Shown here: positions 23,875 through 32,095 of the stretch, one piece after another
Layout of the letters: every line of letters begins with the position of its first letter
How positions within the stretch are numbered: the first letter of the stretch is position 1
Assembly (NCBI GenBank): GCA_947178255.1
Contig: CAMWXP010000005.1
Coordinates: 1-61,592, forward strand
DNA: 61,592 nucleotides
DNA from: an uncultured Clostridia bacterium
GTDB taxonomy: Bacteria; Bacillota; Clostridia; Christensenellales; Pumilibacteraceae
Direction: 5' to 3'
Notes under the pieces: generated by a model
What the model saw: the letters and a program-made list of their open reading frames with translations, nothing else
What the model was told of the DNA's origin: nothing
Database searches by the model: none
Position numbers and translations under genes: made by a program

Positions 23875-24303
23875 TTATTCAGCGTCGTACGGCGCCCTCC
23901 AACTTTCACCCCAACGGGTTACGGACATGTCTGCATCTATTAATACCTTATCGTTTCCGCCGGGCAGCTTTGAAAAAACAACGCGCGTACCCGCTTGCCC
24001 CTTGCAAACATACGACTCATTCGGATGTATAACAAACAAATCGCCCGACTCGAAAATCAGTTCTCTTTTCTCGTTGATAAGCAAAACCTTTAAACAACCT
24101 TCGATAACGTAATTGTATTCGTCGTTAAACGAATGCAAATGCGGCTTTTCGCAAGTGAATTCTTTATATTCGGTAATACCCATCTCGTAACTGTCCGTAT
24201 GTATAAAATCAGACTCTGTAGGTTGTTTAAGATTACCGCAAAGATATGTCCTATGCGCGTCGACAAGTCCTTTATCGATTTCCGCCTTTTTTAAAAATTC
24301 CAT
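23875..24303 (-). CDS. Cupin domain protein preceding the TIR gene
   Basis: This 142-residue protein starts at the ATG at 24303 behind GAGGG; a TTG 12 bases upstream is the other option. The metal-binding cupin motif shows as KPHLHSFNDEYNYVIEG (about 53-69), with two histidines and a glutamate, and the second motif as GDLFVIHPNESYVCKG. It could bind a metal and a small ligand or modify one. With only 3 bases to the TIR gene, the two are certainly cotranscribed, so it may sense a trigger, buffer the TIR, or make its ligand. Confidence 0.8.
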   Translation of the reverse strand: MEFLKKAEIDKGLVDAHRTYLCGNLKQPTESDFIHTDSYEMGITEYKEFTCEKPHLHSFNDEYNYVIEGCLKVLLINEKRELIFESGDLFVIHPNESYVCKGQAGTRVVFSKLPGGNDKVLIDADMSVTRWGESWRAPYDAE

Positions 24304-24588
24304 AATATCCCTCAATATCGTTTAGCTGAATTTTATCATAAAAAAGCGATTCTTTCAAGTGAATTTTGCAGTAATTACAGAAAACTCTAAATAATCGTCA
24401 AACACTTCAACATACGTAGAATAACACGACAAACTTACAGACATTAAGAAAAACAGTAAACAACAATAGAATGTAATTTCTATTGTTATGCGCAAACCGC
24501 ATTTCTTATTGCGCGCGATATTTTTCGGCAACAATCTTTTAGCTCGCCTTTTGAAAAATTTTTTTCGCCTTTCGCGTCCTTTCGGGTA

Positions 24589-24617
24589 TTGACAAATTAT
24601 ATTCGGCTTGCTACAAT
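24589..24617 (+). promoter_or_regulatory. Promoter of the SH3-NlpC lipoprotein gene
   Basis: TTGACA and TACAAT are 17 bp apart. The ATG is at 24652 with GGAGAAAACAA upstream. Confidence 0.8.
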
Positions 24618-24651
24618 GCAACTACAACACGCGAAACCGCGGAGAAAACAA

Positions 24652-25539
24652 ATGAAAACAAAAATAGTAACCATATTTACATGTGTAGCACTCGCACTTA
24701 CTTTGACAGGTTGCAGTGCGCCGCCGTCGGGACCAGAACCTACGCCGCCCGAAACGGGAACGACTATAACCACCACCCCGCCTACCGAGGGAACGACAAC
24801 ACCGCCTAATACGGAAACGCCCAAACCGACGGAAACTGAAACCCCGCCTAAAACAGAAGTAAGCGAACCGCCGCAAACATCGACGACACCGGAAGAAGTA
24901 ACAAATACGGACACCCTTCTTCGCTGCACGGCAAACAGCCTAAACGTGCGCAAGGGCGCGGGAACGTCGTACGCGATAGTAGGCACGCTCGACAAAGGCG
25001 ATATGGTAATGCCCGTAAGCAAAGCGGACGGCTGGTACAAGATTTGGTACTTGGGCGGAAGCGCTTACATATCGGCTTCGTACGTTGAGGAAGCAACGTT
25101 TATAAAAGCCAACGACAAAATCGAGCAAGTGATTGCCGAAGGCAAAAAGCTTCTCGGTATTCCGTACGTATACGGCGCGCAACGCTATCACTTTGGCAAC
25201 GGCTCGCTAAACTCCGCATATGACGGCAAAAGCTACGACTGCTCGTCGCTTATGCAATACATATTCAAAATCGGCGCTAACGTCAATCTTGCCATGACCT
25301 CGCGCGAGCAAAGCCTGCAAGGCAAAGAAATTTCACGGCAAGACATCCACCGCGGCGACCTGCTGTTCTTTACCAACGCGTCTAGGTTTAACAATACCGG
25401 GCTGGAACGCATAGGGCATGTGGCGCTTTATCTCGGCGAGAACATTATATTACATACCGCATCCGATCACGCCGTTATTGAGCCCATTAGCGCCACGCGC
25501 AGCAGCTACTTTATAACCGCCCGCCGCGTGATAGACTGA
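24652..25539 (+). CDS. SH3b-NlpC/P60 cell-wall endopeptidase lipoprotein
   Basis: This 295-residue protein has a lipoprotein signal ending LTLTGCS. A Pro/Thr/Glu-rich linker of about 60 residues spans the wall. A bacterial SH3 domain follows at about 83-140 (NSLNVRKGAGTSYAIVGTL), then an NlpC/P60 domain at about 160-295. Its catalytic cysteine is in YDCSSLMQYIF, the histidine in IGHVALYLG and the third residue in ILHTASDH. It should cleave gamma-D-glutamyl peptide bonds in peptidoglycan at the outer face. Own promoter at 24589 and terminator at 25544. Confidence 0.92.
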   Translation: MKTKIVTIFTCVALALTLTGCSAPPSGPEPTPPETGTTITTTPPTEGTTTPPNTETPKPTETETPPKTEVSEPPQTSTTPEEVTNTDTLLRCTANSLNVRKGAGTSYAIVGTLDKGDMVMPVSKADGWYKIWYLGGSAYISASYVEEATFIKANDKIEQVIAEGKKLLGIPYVYGAQRYHFGNGSLNSAYDGKSYDCSSLMQYIFKIGANVNLAMTSREQSLQGKEISRQDIHRGDLLFFTNASRFNNTGLERIGHVALYLGENIILHTASDHAVIEPISATRSSYFITARRVID

Positions 25540-25543
25540 TATT

Positions 25544-25575
25544 AAAAAAGCCATTCGCATAAAAATGGCTTTTTT
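25544..25575. terminator. Intrinsic terminator
   Basis: An AAAAAAGCCATT / AATGGCTTTTTT stem lies directly after the NlpC gene. Confidence 0.88.
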
Positions 25576-25605
25576 TCGTTTTAGCAATCGAAAACTAAAA
25601 AATTT

Positions 25606-25887
25606 TTATATTTTCAATAATTCGCTTGCCATTTCTATTATCCTGCGACCACTCAATCCGATTGTATTTCTATTCAATTTATTCTCACGCATACTTACGA
25701 TTTGCTTTAACCAATATTTATGATATGATTGAGTGTGCTTATATACAGATAGACGGTTTGAGCAAGTAGATACGTTTTTCCAATTAGTGTGCGCCTTATC
25801 TACTTTGTCGTACCAACTATACGAAACGAACCACGACGCGCTCATTGTGTTCAAGTACATGCCGCCGTCCAATAAAGCATAAGACAT
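25606..25887 (-). CDS. Small hypothetical protein (93 aa)
   Basis: It starts with AAAGGAGTAATAAATT before ATG, a convincing SD. The protein is basic and aromatic-rich (YLNTMSASWFVSYSWYDKVD, HKYWLKQIVSMRENKL), without a signal or membrane helix. No family recognised. It is followed by the terminator shared with the NlpC gene. Confidence 0.5.
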   Translation of the reverse strand: MSYALLDGGMYLNTMSASWFVSYSWYDKVDKAHTNWKNVSTCSNRLSVYKHTQSYHKYWLKQIVSMRENKLNRNTIGLSGRRIIEMASELLKI

Positions 25888-26034
25888 AATTTATTACTCC
25901 TTTATGAAATCGTATTGTACCGTATAAATTATATCACCGTCGTATCCTAAAAGTAATCCGTAAACTTTTTAAGTCAAAATCCGCGCACGCATAAAGTCGC
26001 ATTACGCTTCGTTTACTTACACAACTAATAAATA

Positions 26035-27438
26035 TTATTTTTCGGAATACTTTATACTGCCGATTTTATTCGCGCGCAAATCGGAATTCCATAAACCGTC
26101 GTTGGCGAATCGCACACTGTATAGCGGCGTTTCCGAAATAAATTCTCCACACAAGCGTAAATACACGTCGTACTTTCCGCTTTCCAAATTCAGTTGGGTA
26201 GAATATTCGAGTTTGGTATCGCCCGCAAAAGTGCCGACGAGCTTGGAAAAAACAACGTCCCCACTCTCGCCCGTTATAATAAGCTGAGCGTTTTTCTTTT
26301 TATTCAAATTCCCGAAGCCTACGTTTTGCAGCATCAATTCAATATTCAACTCGTCGAGTTTATTTGAATACTTAAACGTCGAATTTTTGAGCACGAACCG
26401 ATACCCCATGTGGTTTTGAATATAATCGAACGCGGTTTTGCCGTAATACAAACTATCCGTTCCGCAATCGCGCGTATAATAACTGTTTTTCCATTTATCG
26501 ATTACATTGTTGTTCCACTCGATATTCAGATAACTCAAATTTATTTTGTTCATTTCGTGCAAGCACGTTTCTATATTGTGCAGCGGACTGTCTGGTATAA
26601 CCACCTCGCCGCCGTACGGCAAGTGGTTTGTTTGCCTGCTCAAAAATTCGATATCCCGCGCTCTGTTCGTATAAGTCCCCAAATCGCTGTCCGAACCTAA
26701 ATACCCGTCGTTATACAGCCCGAGACGGTAAGCCGTTTCGTTTGCGCCGATTGTGTGATTTTCCGCATCGTTCGGAGTAATGCCAAGATAGTCGTAAATC
26801 ATTTTCGGGGTGCGGACAAGCACGGGTACGTTTGTCGCACTATCTAAAAACTTGTCGATAATCGGGGAAATATTTTGCGCGTTGGCAATCGCGCTGGAAT
26901 GCATCTCGCCCCACGGCCCGATTAAGCCCGCTTCTATCGCCGTAATCGTACTTTCATAACCGTTGAGAATAGGGCACACTTGTTCGATATGCCGCAAAAT
27001 ATTTTGCAACGAAGGCTCCTTATCTTTTGCGCCACCGTACGACGGATCGTAGGCAAATCGCACGACTGCGTTTTTATCTTGATTTTTAAGAAACGAAAGC
27101 AAATCGTTTAAACCGTCCAACGCCACGGGCGTGAGCGGTTTATCAGTATCGCCGTTTACCGCCGCCGAAAACGCGCTTATATCGATACGCAAATGATAAA
27201 GCTGCGTAGCGGCGTTAATTATATTGGCGTTGTACGACGCGCCATTTTCAGTCACGCGCACGTAAATCGGACGGTAAAACCCTTGATCGGGATTGTCGAT
27301 TTTTTCGGTGCTTTCCGCATAGTTTAATTGCTGAACGTAGCTTTTTGTGTTCGCCTTCGTCCCGCACGCCGAAAGGAACATGCACGCAAAAACGGCAACC
27401 AACACTATCAATGCTAAAATGTTTTTCTTAGTTTTCAT
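26035..27438 (-). CDS. DUF4874/DUF4832-type extracellular lipoprotein
   Basis: This 467-residue protein starts at MKTKKNIL (27438), chosen because the signal peptide and lipobox LSACG follow directly; the upstream frame to 27486 adds a non-signal stretch. The mature N-terminus has ENPDQGFYR-like DNPDQGFYRPIYV, typical of DUF4874. A TIM-barrel-like core (GLIGPWGEMHSS, LSYLNIEWNN) and a C-terminal DUF4832 beta domain (NVGFGNLNKKKNAQLIITGE) follow. The barrel with GEMHS resembles glycoside-hydrolase folds, so carbohydrate binding or cleavage is possible but unproven. Monocistronic. Confidence 0.78.
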   Translation of the reverse strand: MKTKKNILALIVLVAVFACMFLSACGTKANTKSYVQQLNYAESTEKIDNPDQGFYRPIYVRVTENGASYNANIINAATQLYHLRIDISAFSAAVNGDTDKPLTPVALDGLNDLLSFLKNQDKNAVVRFAYDPSYGGAKDKEPSLQNILRHIEQVCPILNGYESTITAIEAGLIGPWGEMHSSAIANAQNISPIIDKFLDSATNVPVLVRTPKMIYDYLGITPNDAENHTIGANETAYRLGLYNDGYLGSDSDLGTYTNRARDIEFLSRQTNHLPYGGEVVIPDSPLHNIETCLHEMNKINLSYLNIEWNNNVIDKWKNSYYTRDCGTDSLYYGKTAFDYIQNHMGYRFVLKNSTFKYSNKLDELNIELMLQNVGFGNLNKKKNAQLIITGESGDVVFSKLVGTFAGDTKLEYSTQLNLESGKYDVYLRLCGEFISETPLYSVRFANDGLWNSDLRANKIGSIKYSEK

Positions 27439-27539
27439 AAATACTATTTTAATCACTTTACCGATATATGTCAATAAAAAAGACACGCCGTAACGTGCCG
27501 TGTTGTTTAAGTTAACACTAAAAACATATAATGGATTTT

Positions 27540-27887
27540 TTATACGGTTTCAATTTGCGCCTTAATAAAAATTATTGAAATCGATAAATCATAAATATTT
27601 AATGCCCCGTTCTCTATTCTGCCGTCTTTGGCAAAAAACTTTATAATTTCTGTGTACTTTTCTTTCTCTTGCACAGAAAGCTCGCCACTATATACAACTT
27701 CGGCAAAGCAATCGAAATCGGCACAATCCAAAGCATTGCAAACCGTAAAGTAAACTTTTTTGCCTATTTGTTCGGCAAAGTTTTTAAGCTCTTTGATTTT
27801 TAAATCGAACTCATCAAGAGTAATATCGTGATATTCGCCGCAGGCTATATCATTTCTATAAACTTTTATAATAACAGTGTCTTTCAT
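27540..27887 (-). CDS. Uncharacterised 115-aa protein
   Basis: SD TTAGGAGCATTT precedes the ATG. The protein mixes strands and helices (VIIKVYRNDIACGEYHDITL, FAEQIGKKVYFTVCNALDCADFDCF) with five cysteines and no signal peptide. The family is unknown. It lies just left of the tRNA-Ala islet boundary. Confidence 0.55.
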   Translation of the reverse strand: MKDTVIIKVYRNDIACGEYHDITLDEFDLKIKELKNFAEQIGKKVYFTVCNALDCADFDCFAEVVYSGELSVQEKEKYTEIIKFFAKDGRIENGALNIYDLSISIIFIKAQIETV

Positions 27888-27995
27888 AAATGCTCCTAAC
27901 GCAATGATTTAATACTTTTATTATATCTTTTTTGCGAGTACACGTCAATAAAATCTAGCATAGTCATTGTGGTTCGACTATGCTTGAATTAGTTA

Positions 27996-28008
27996 AGATA
28001 GTGGGACT
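27996..28008. repeat. 13-bp duplicate of the tRNA-Ala 3' end (distal att repeat)
   Basis: AGATAGTGGGACT is identical to 29187-29199 inside the tRNA-Ala gene, in the same orientation. The two copies enclose the Mrr gene. Confidence 0.75.
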
Positions 28009-28060
28009 GCCCGCGGAAATCGCGGGCGGGCTTCGGCTACGCCGAGCGCCTAGCGAACTG
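28002..28060 (-). repeat. GC-rich double-hairpin element, copy 2
   Basis: This is the inverted copy of the element at 10471. On the minus strand it reads GTTCGCTAGGCGCTCGGCG, then a TAGCC arm and CCCGCGATTTCCGCGGG, then joins the tRNA-Ala 3'-end duplicate. Confidence 0.85.
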
Positions 28061-28111
28061 CGCAACAAGCTTAACGATACAATGTGTCAAATACGCACTG
28101 TATAAATATAT

Positions 28112-29119
28112 CTAAATATTATACACCGCCTCGTCAAACAAATAGCCGTCCTTATTGCTGCGCACTCCGTATGTAGTTCTTTTTGCCAAATCGAATAATT
28201 TGTTCGCGTCAATTCCGACACATTTGTCTATCGATAATAAAAATTGTTGCGCACTGGGATGGAACGTAGACGTAGTTACAAACATACCTTTTGTTCCGCC
28301 TTTTGCGCTTAACGCACCATAAAATTCTCTAACTTCCTTTTCGGTAATCTGCGCATTTCTACGACACTTCCCCTGTATCATAATTTTTTCCGTAAACCCA
28401 AGCTCGTCTACCGTATCGATTACAACATCTATTCCGCCGTCGTTGACACCTCCGACAATATCGCAATTTATAACATCTCTTCCCGTGAGTACAAAATACT
28501 TTTCAAGTAAGCTCGCTATAAATTTCTCGAAAAATTTTCCTCCGCAATCGCAAAGCCGTTCGATAAAAATATGTTCAAAAGTTTCTTCATTTACAGGGTG
28601 TTTCGGGTAAGTCTTTTTTGCTATTTGCGCAGCTAGCGAGTATTTGCCATCGTCCAAAATTACATTAGCGTCATCTACGAGCTTGCGCAATACATTTCCC
28701 GCTAATCCTTTTAAAGCGTTATCGTCATCAATCGTCGGTGTTTTATCTGTTTGAAAATATTTTTGCAAAGCAGTATATAAATCTTTCTTTGTATAAGCCC
28801 TTTTCCCTAAAAAATTCAGTATTGCGTTTCGGCATCTCTCTTCTTTTACTACTACTGCCTTTTCTTTTAAAAGAGAATAGTAATTGTTTGTTTTGACTAT
28901 TGTACCATTTGTAATCATATCTGTCAAAACAGTGCCTATGTAACTACGTATTTTATTACATTTTGAGTTACAGGATCGATTTTGCTTTTCTTTATCAGAA
29001 AAGCCATACATATCCAATACCCCTTCTATAACTTGCTTACGCGTCTCGGCCTTATTAAAAGAAAGATAATCTAAAATCGCAGCTAAAACTTTTTGTTTTT
29101 CTTCACTTGTAATTGCCAT
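28112..29119 (-). CDS. Mrr-like type IV restriction endonuclease
   Basis: This 335-residue protein starts at ATG 29119; the longer frame to 29230 runs through the tRNA gene and is rejected. Residues about 1-190 look like winged-helix repeats (VLAAILDYLSFNKAETRKQV). The C-terminal Mrr catalytic domain has FEKFIASLLEKYF, GGVNDGGIDVVIDTVDEL and MIQGKCRRN, the D...QxK nuclease motif, and GTKGMFVTTSTFHPSA. Such enzymes cut modified or foreign DNA. It is the only gene of a 1.2-kb islet between tRNA-Ala and a duplicated tRNA 3' end, so horizontal acquisition is likely. Confidence 0.87.
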   Translation of the reverse strand: MAITSEEKQKVLAAILDYLSFNKAETRKQVIEGVLDMYGFSDKEKQNRSCNSKCNKIRSYIGTVLTDMITNGTIVKTNNYYSLLKEKAVVVKEERCRNAILNFLGKRAYTKKDLYTALQKYFQTDKTPTIDDDNALKGLAGNVLRKLVDDANVILDDGKYSLAAQIAKKTYPKHPVNEETFEHIFIERLCDCGGKFFEKFIASLLEKYFVLTGRDVINCDIVGGVNDGGIDVVIDTVDELGFTEKIMIQGKCRRNAQITEKEVREFYGALSAKGGTKGMFVTTSTFHPSAQQFLLSIDKCVGIDANKLFDLAKRTTYGVRSNKDGYLFDEAVYNI

Positions 29120-29180
29120 ATTTTCCCCATTTGTTTCTAATATACAAAAACCTAAAACGAGCTTCGTTTTAGGTTTCGTT

Positions 29181-29256
29181 TGGTGGAGATAGTGGGACTC
29201 GAACCCATGACCTATGCGTTGCGAACGCATCGCTCTACCAACTGAGCTATATCCCC
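29181..29256 (-). tRNA. tRNA-Ala (anticodon CGC)
   Basis: A full cloverleaf is visible. The acceptor stem GGGGATA pairs with TATCTCC, the D arm is GCTC/GAGC, the anticodon stem is ATGCG/CGCAT with loop TTCGCAA, and the T arm is ATGGG TTCGAGT CCCAC. The 3' ACCA is encoded. Confidence 0.97.
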
Positions 29257-29348
29257 ATGAACAGTTTATAGTTTAGCACAACAAATTTCATTTGTAAAGT
29301 AAAATCGCGGGGATTTTTTCGGTTTTACTTTTTGCTCTTTCGCGCTCA

Positions 29349-30068
29349 CTAATGTATCTTTTTGCTCTTTCCGTCCGCTATTTCGTATGCGTCGCCGTAA
29401 AAATGTTTAGTGCCATCCTTATCTATTAATATATAGGAGTCGTTAGGCAAGCCTATCATTCTCTTTCCCATAGACATAGGCAAAATATAATCCTTGGCTA
29501 TGTCGAAGTCCTCGCACGGGAATTGGTAGCTGTCAGTCTGCCCGTCGTAGTGCGGAATAAGCAATTCGTCCACAATGCCCATGCCTGTCACCCACCGCGG
29601 GTCTTGTAGGTCGGCAAGCTCCTCGGGAAAATTCGGTACTGCCCTGCAAAGCCCCATCGACCCCGCTGATATGCCTATGACTATCTCGTCATAGTTCTCT
29701 AAAATATCCTTTAATCCTATCCGTTCGAAAAACTTGCACTGCCCCACGCATTTGCCGCCGCTTAGTATAATCAAATCCGCGCCCGAAACAATTTCGTTTG
29801 CGTTCTTTTCGTTGCGGCTGTCGAGCATGATATTTTGCTTAAAGCCCAGTCCCGTCAAGCGAAAGCTTTCGGAAACACAAGCGAGTTTTTCGTCGTTGTC
29901 CTCTGTATCGTCGGGATTGTTCGCAACAATGACAAGCCTATCCGTGCGCTTTAAATACTTGCGGATATTGGTGAGTATATTATTTTCATCGCCCAGCGCA
30001 ACGGGTACTCGCCCGCCGTTGTCGTCGTAGTAATGGGTGCGCAATAAGCTTGTCAAAAAAATAACCAT
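29349..30068 (-). CDS. Peptidase E-like protein (S51 family, class I glutamine amidotransferase fold)
   Basis: This 239-residue protein starts at ATG 30068 after AGGAGAAAAATT. The nucleophile elbow GISAGSMGL (about residue 133) with serine, LSGGKCVG before it and LIPHYDGQT after it match S51 dipeptidase E relatives, which cleave Asp-X dipeptides. Clostridial members are often annotated as type 1 glutamine amidotransferase-like. The active-site serine is present. The gene is divergent from the YcaQ-like gene across about 100 bp. Confidence 0.87.
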   Translation of the reverse strand: MVIFLTSLLRTHYYDDNGGRVPVALGDENNILTNIRKYLKRTDRLVIVANNPDDTEDNDEKLACVSESFRLTGLGFKQNIMLDSRNEKNANEIVSGADLIILSGGKCVGQCKFFERIGLKDILENYDEIVIGISAGSMGLCRAVPNFPEELADLQDPRWVTGMGIVDELLIPHYDGQTDSYQFPCEDFDIAKDYILPMSMGKRMIGLPNDSYILIDKDGTKHFYGDAYEIADGKSKKIH

Positions 30069-30139
30069 AATTTTTCTCCTGCCTAAATATTCTATCATAT
30101 TCGGCGCAAAATTTCAAGCTGAAAAATTTATATTTGCCG

Positions 30140-30168
30140 TTGCCTATAACTTTGGTTTATGGTACAAT
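30140..30168 (+). promoter_or_regulatory. Promoter giving a leaderless transcript
   Basis: TTGCCT and TACAAT are 17 bp apart, and the ATG at 30175 lies 6 bases past the -10 box. Confidence 0.7.
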
Positions 30169-30174
30169 GTTGAT

Positions 30175-31374
30175 ATGAGAGAAATCACGAAAGAGCAACT
30201 TCGAAATTTTTACATAAACTACCACTTCGGCGGGCTGTTCGACATTAGCGAGCAAGCGGCAATCGAAGGAATTTTCGACCGCATACAAACAGTTCAATTC
30301 GACCCGCTGAACGTTTGCGGGCGAAACGCCGAGCTCGTCTTGTTTTCGCGCAACCGTAACGTTACGCGCGAAACGCTGTATAACGCGCTTTACCGCAGCC
30401 GCGTACTTGTGGACGGCTGGGATAAGATGATGAGCATATTTCCGTCCGAATTCTTTCCGCATTTCTGTCATGTGCGCGAACAATCGGTTAAGCAATACGA
30501 ATGCTGGATGGCGTGGCGCAAGCAACAAGATTGCCATGCGTACATGGATGAGATTTACGCATACGTGCAAAACAACGGGCCCGTTCTCGTAACCGACATT
30601 CCATCCCCGAAAACGAACAACTGCAACTGGGGCCCGTCCAAGGTAGCAGGAGTATGCTGCGAATACCTGTGGAATGCCGGCAAGATTTCCGTGGCCGACA
30701 AAAAGGGCGTGGTAAAATACTACGACACAACTGACAAGCTGTTGGGCGACCTTTCCGCACAAATGGTGTTCGCCGACGAGCATGAGTTTTTGCTGTGGTA
30801 CGTTAAGCGCCGCATTGCCGCTGTCGGCGCGGTGTGGGATAAAAACGGCGGGGCTTGGCTCGGTTTATTCATAGAAAAGGGCGAAGGGCGCACTCCGATA
30901 ATAAACGAGCTTGTCGAGCGCGGCGAGATAATCCCCGTCCGCGTCGAGGGCGAAAAAGCGCCGTTCTATATTTGCCGCGAGGCGTTGCCGGTGTTGGACG
31001 CTCCGCCGCCCGCCGCCGACCGTGCAATACTGATCGCGCCGCTTGACAATATGATTTGGGACAGGAAGCTTGTCAAAAACATTTTCGGCTTCGATTATTC
31101 GTGGGAGGTATACGTTCCCGCCGCCAAGCGCAAATTCGGGTATTACGTATTGCCTATCGTTATAGGCAACCGCTTTGTCGGACGGTTAGAGCCTGCACAG
31201 TACAAGCCCAACGAAAAATTCACGATAAAAAACGTTTGGTGGGAAAACGGTTACTCACCCACCGACGGCGATATAGATATGATAGCCGCCGAGCTTGTTC
31301 GGCTTACCGACTTCCTCGGTGTGAAAGCAAACCCGAAAATAAATAAAATACTATCGCGCAAAACACACAAATGA
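30175..31374 (+). CDS. YcaQ-like winged-helix protein (DNA crosslink glycosylase family)
   Basis: This 399-residue protein begins MREITKEQLRNFYI at a leaderless start; a longer frame to 30037 crosses the promoter and is rejected. It has IQTVQFDPLNVCGRNAELVLFSR near 40, the YcaQ/AlkX-type signature, then winged-helix units and the terminal APLDNMIWDRKLVKNIFGFDY with RLEPAQYK. The family includes glycosylases that unhook interstrand crosslinks, though specific activity cannot be read from sequence. The Nudix gene follows 23 bases downstream. Confidence 0.85.
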   Translation: MREITKEQLRNFYINYHFGGLFDISEQAAIEGIFDRIQTVQFDPLNVCGRNAELVLFSRNRNVTRETLYNALYRSRVLVDGWDKMMSIFPSEFFPHFCHVREQSVKQYECWMAWRKQQDCHAYMDEIYAYVQNNGPVLVTDIPSPKTNNCNWGPSKVAGVCCEYLWNAGKISVADKKGVVKYYDTTDKLLGDLSAQMVFADEHEFLLWYVKRRIAAVGAVWDKNGGAWLGLFIEKGEGRTPIINELVERGEIIPVRVEGEKAPFYICREALPVLDAPPPAADRAILIAPLDNMIWDRKLVKNIFGFDYSWEVYVPAAKRKFGYYVLPIVIGNRFVGRLEPAQYKPNEKFTIKNVWWENGYSPTDGDIDMIAAELVRLTDFLGVKANPKINKILSRKTHK

Positions 31375-31397
31375 TAATTGTTTGGAGGGATTGAAAT

Positions 31398-31940
31398 ATG
31401 GAATTATTTGATTTATACGACGTAAACCGCAGACCTCTCGGCACAAAAATGATGCGCGGCGGCGTTCAGCCGAAGTGCGCGTACCGATTGGTCGTGCATA
31501 TTTGTATATTTTCGAGCGACGGCAAAATGCTGTGCCAGCGCCGTGTAAAAAGCAAAAAGGTTTTTCCTAACATGTGGGATTTATCGTGCGGCGGGTGCGT
31601 GGACAGCGGCGAAACCTCGATCCAAGGCGCAATACGCGAAACGCGCGAGGAATTGGGTTTGACCCTGCCCGCCGACATAACGCCGTCGCTTACCGTTTAC
31701 TTTAACTACGGTTTTGACGATGTTTTTTGCACAACGATGGACGTGAACGAAAAAGATATTGTCTTGCAGGAGTCCGAGGTTGCGGAGGTAAAGTGGCTGA
31801 CCGCCGAGCAAATAAAATCGATGATTGACGAAAAAACCTTTATCCCCTACGACAAGTCGTACATAGACTATTTGTTTTACTGCCAAAACCACCGCGGACT
31901 GACCGACAAGGAAACGCCGCTTAAAGGCGACAGAAAATAA
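31398..31940 (+). CDS. Nudix hydrolase
   Basis: This 180-residue protein has the complete Nudix box GG-x5-E-x7-REVREEL-like: GGCVDSGETSIQGAIRETREELG at about 62-84. It follows an N-terminal FDLYDVNRRPLGTKMMRG typical of IPP-isomerase-like/YfcD-type Nudix proteins. The probable substrate is a nucleoside or prenyl diphosphate. SD TGGAGGGATT precedes the ATG. Probably cotranscribed with the YcaQ-like gene. An AT-rich GAATTC-type repeat follows its stop. Confidence 0.9.
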   Translation: MELFDLYDVNRRPLGTKMMRGGVQPKCAYRLVVHICIFSSDGKMLCQRRVKSKKVFPNMWDLSCGGCVDSGETSIQGAIRETREELGLTLPADITPSLTVYFNYGFDDVFCTTMDVNEKDIVLQESEVAEVKWLTAEQIKSMIDEKTFIPYDKSYIDYLFYCQNHRGLTDKETPLKGDRK

Positions 31941-31942
31941 TG

Positions 31943-31974
31943 CGGAATTATGAATTCGGAATTCGGAATTATGG
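31943..31974. repeat. GAATTCGGAATT-type dispersed intergenic repeat
   Basis: Overlapping GGAATTATGAATTCGGAATT words lie here. Related copies are at 37313-37350, 41487-41513, 42689-42725, 42920-42954, 49262-49295 and 58404-58436, mostly next to stop codons. Confidence 0.75.
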
Positions 31975-32029
31975 GTAACCAAATCGCATAATTACCTCAT
32001 ACAATATAAAAAAGATACATCGATTTTTA

Positions 32030-32076
32030 CTACATATCTTCCGTCGTACCACGGCGATGATATGTAGTTTTTTATT
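32030..32076 (+). promoter_or_regulatory. Leader hairpin with T-run upstream of the DUF11 operon
   Basis: ACTACATATC / GATATGTAGT, with inner CGTCG/CGGCG, is followed by TTTTTTATT, 20 bases before the ATG and just before AAAGGAGG. It is a terminator-like attenuator or an mRNA-stabilising stem. Confidence 0.6.
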
Positions 32077-32095
32077 ATACAAAGGAGGTATTTAT

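Noticed and set aside
24355-24621. An 88-aa minus-strand frame beside the NlpC gene.
   Set aside because: It overlaps the clear promoter and start of the SH3-NlpC gene, has no SD, and its composition is unlike a real protein.
24589-24651. Extended start of the NlpC lipoprotein at 24589.
   Set aside because: The TTG used is the -35 box of its own promoter; the signal peptide begins at 24652.
29120-29230. N-terminal extension of the Mrr gene to 29230.
   Set aside because: It would be translated from within tRNA-Ala; ATG 29119 starts a normal protein.
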